DNA from: an uncultured Lachnospiraceae bacterium
GTDB taxonomy: Bacteria > Bacillota > Clostridia > Lachnospirales > Lachnospiraceae
Length of the DNA stretch: 14,841 nucleotides
NCBI GenBank assembly: GCA_910585765.1
Contig: CAJUES010000073.1
Span: 1 to 14,841, forward strand
Direction of reading: 5' to 3'
The translations under genes were made by a program, and so were the position numbers. The stretch's first letter is position 1, and every line of letters starts with the position of its first letter. The notes beneath the pieces were generated by a model. That model saw nothing but the letters and a program-made list of their open reading frames with translations. It ran no database searches and had not been told where the DNA came from. Below are positions 14,538 to 14,841 of this stretch, one piece after another.

Positions 14538-14841
14538 TTACTGACAGATGGAATTTTTATAATATTCCAATACCTTTTTGTCGTCAAACTCCCCGTCAGT
14601 ACAGTTCTTCTTATATTCCAGGACTGCTTCCTTGATCCGCCCGATTAATTCGATGCTTTCTTCCACTTCCTCTGCAATCTCTTCGTTTGTCCTGCCTTTC
14701 AGCATCTTCTTGTATACCATTTTGATCAAGCGCAGTATTTCACCTTCCTCGCGACCTTCTTCGCGGCCTTCTTCGCGACCTTCTTCACGGCCTTCCTCAC
14801 GAAACTGCTCCATGGTCTCTGCCTCATTATACTCCGTGATG
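14538..14841 (-). CDS. Rpn/PD-(D/E)XK nuclease-transposase family protein, C-terminal end only
   Basis: The frame is open to the window edge, so the 5' part with the catalytic nuclease domain is missing. The visible 100 residues read ITEYNEAETMEQF, then five REEG units, then a helical tail (EILRLIKMVYKKMLKGRTNEEIAEEVEE) and a final basic/acidic segment ending in NSICQ. A charged (R/K)EEG repeat followed by a GxTxEEIAE helical tail is characteristic of the variable C-terminus of Rpn (COG5464) and related families in gut Clostridia. Full-length members are DNA endonucleases linked to recombination and phage defence. Whether this copy is intact cannot be judged here. An internal ATG at 14813 could give a 91-residue short form. 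The gene ends 226 bp before the surface-protein operon and is probably unrelated to it. Confidence 0.75.
   Translation of the reverse strand, partial: ITEYNEAETMEQFREEGREEGREEGREEGREEGEILRLIKMVYKKMLKGRTNEEIAEEVEESIELIGRIKEAVLEYKKNCTDGEFDDKKVLEYYKNSICQ
14743..14802 (-). repeat. Five 12-bp tandem repeats encoding REEG
   Basis: Five consecutive 12-bp units (plus strand CCTTC[CT]TC[GA]CG[AG]) with only a few substitutions. Each encodes Arg-Glu-Glu-Gly in the C-terminal part of the Rpn-family gene. The high similarity makes copy-number change by slippage likely; each gain or loss stays in frame and alters a charged helix by four residues. Confidence 0.9.

Noticed and set aside
14743..14802. 12-bp repeats as a CRISPR array
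   Set aside because: The units are contiguous with no spacers and are in frame within a coding sequence.

Overview
This window comes from a Gram-positive, probably gut-associated Clostridia bacterium; a Lachnospiraceae-like host is the best guess. The inference rests on strong GGAGG-type ribosome binding sites, a (S/N/T)PxTG-type cell-wall sorting signal, secreted BspA-like leucine-rich repeat (LRR_5) proteins, an SH3b protein, and an Rpn-family gene with a repeated REEG tail. All genes I support lie on the minus strand, so transcription runs from high to low coordinates. Bases 1-23 are Illumina adapter sequence, so the window starts at a contig end of a short-read assembly.

Right edge (14538-14841): the 3' end of an Rpn/PD-(D/E)XK-type nuclease-transposase gene that enters from outside the window and carries five 12-bp tandem repeats. 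After a 226-bp intergenic region with a candidate promoter and an inverted repeat comes a four-gene surface-protein operon. It encodes a 1931-residue mosaic protein (BspA-like LRRs, InlB-type repeats, Asp/Thr-rich stalk, sortase signal; 8516-14311), a 629-residue secreted protein with two LRR_5 blocks split by a low-complexity insert (6554-8443), a 463-residue membrane-tethered protein with eleven exact 23-residue LRR_5 repeats (5124-6515), and a 315-residue secreted SH3b protein (4158-5105). The operon ends at an intrinsic terminator (4106-4138). A strong hairpin separates the first two cistrons.

A second transcription unit follows, with its own sigma-A-like promoter (3973-4001). It encodes a MacB/LolD-type ABC ATPase (3117-3869), a 577-residue CARDB-like extracellular protein with a C-terminal membrane anchor (1356-3089), and a MacB/FtsX-type permease cut by the contig end (24-1359). 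Gene order suggests the CARDB protein is the extracytoplasmic partner of the transporter, in the place usually held by a membrane-fusion protein.

Taken together, the window looks like a cell-surface module. Several adhesin-like repeat proteins are held at different depths of the envelope (wall, secreted, membrane), next to an MacB-type mechanotransmission/export complex. The functional link between the two operons is inferred only from adjacency and shared cell-surface location. I saw no tRNA, rRNA, CRISPR array or complete insertion sequence.
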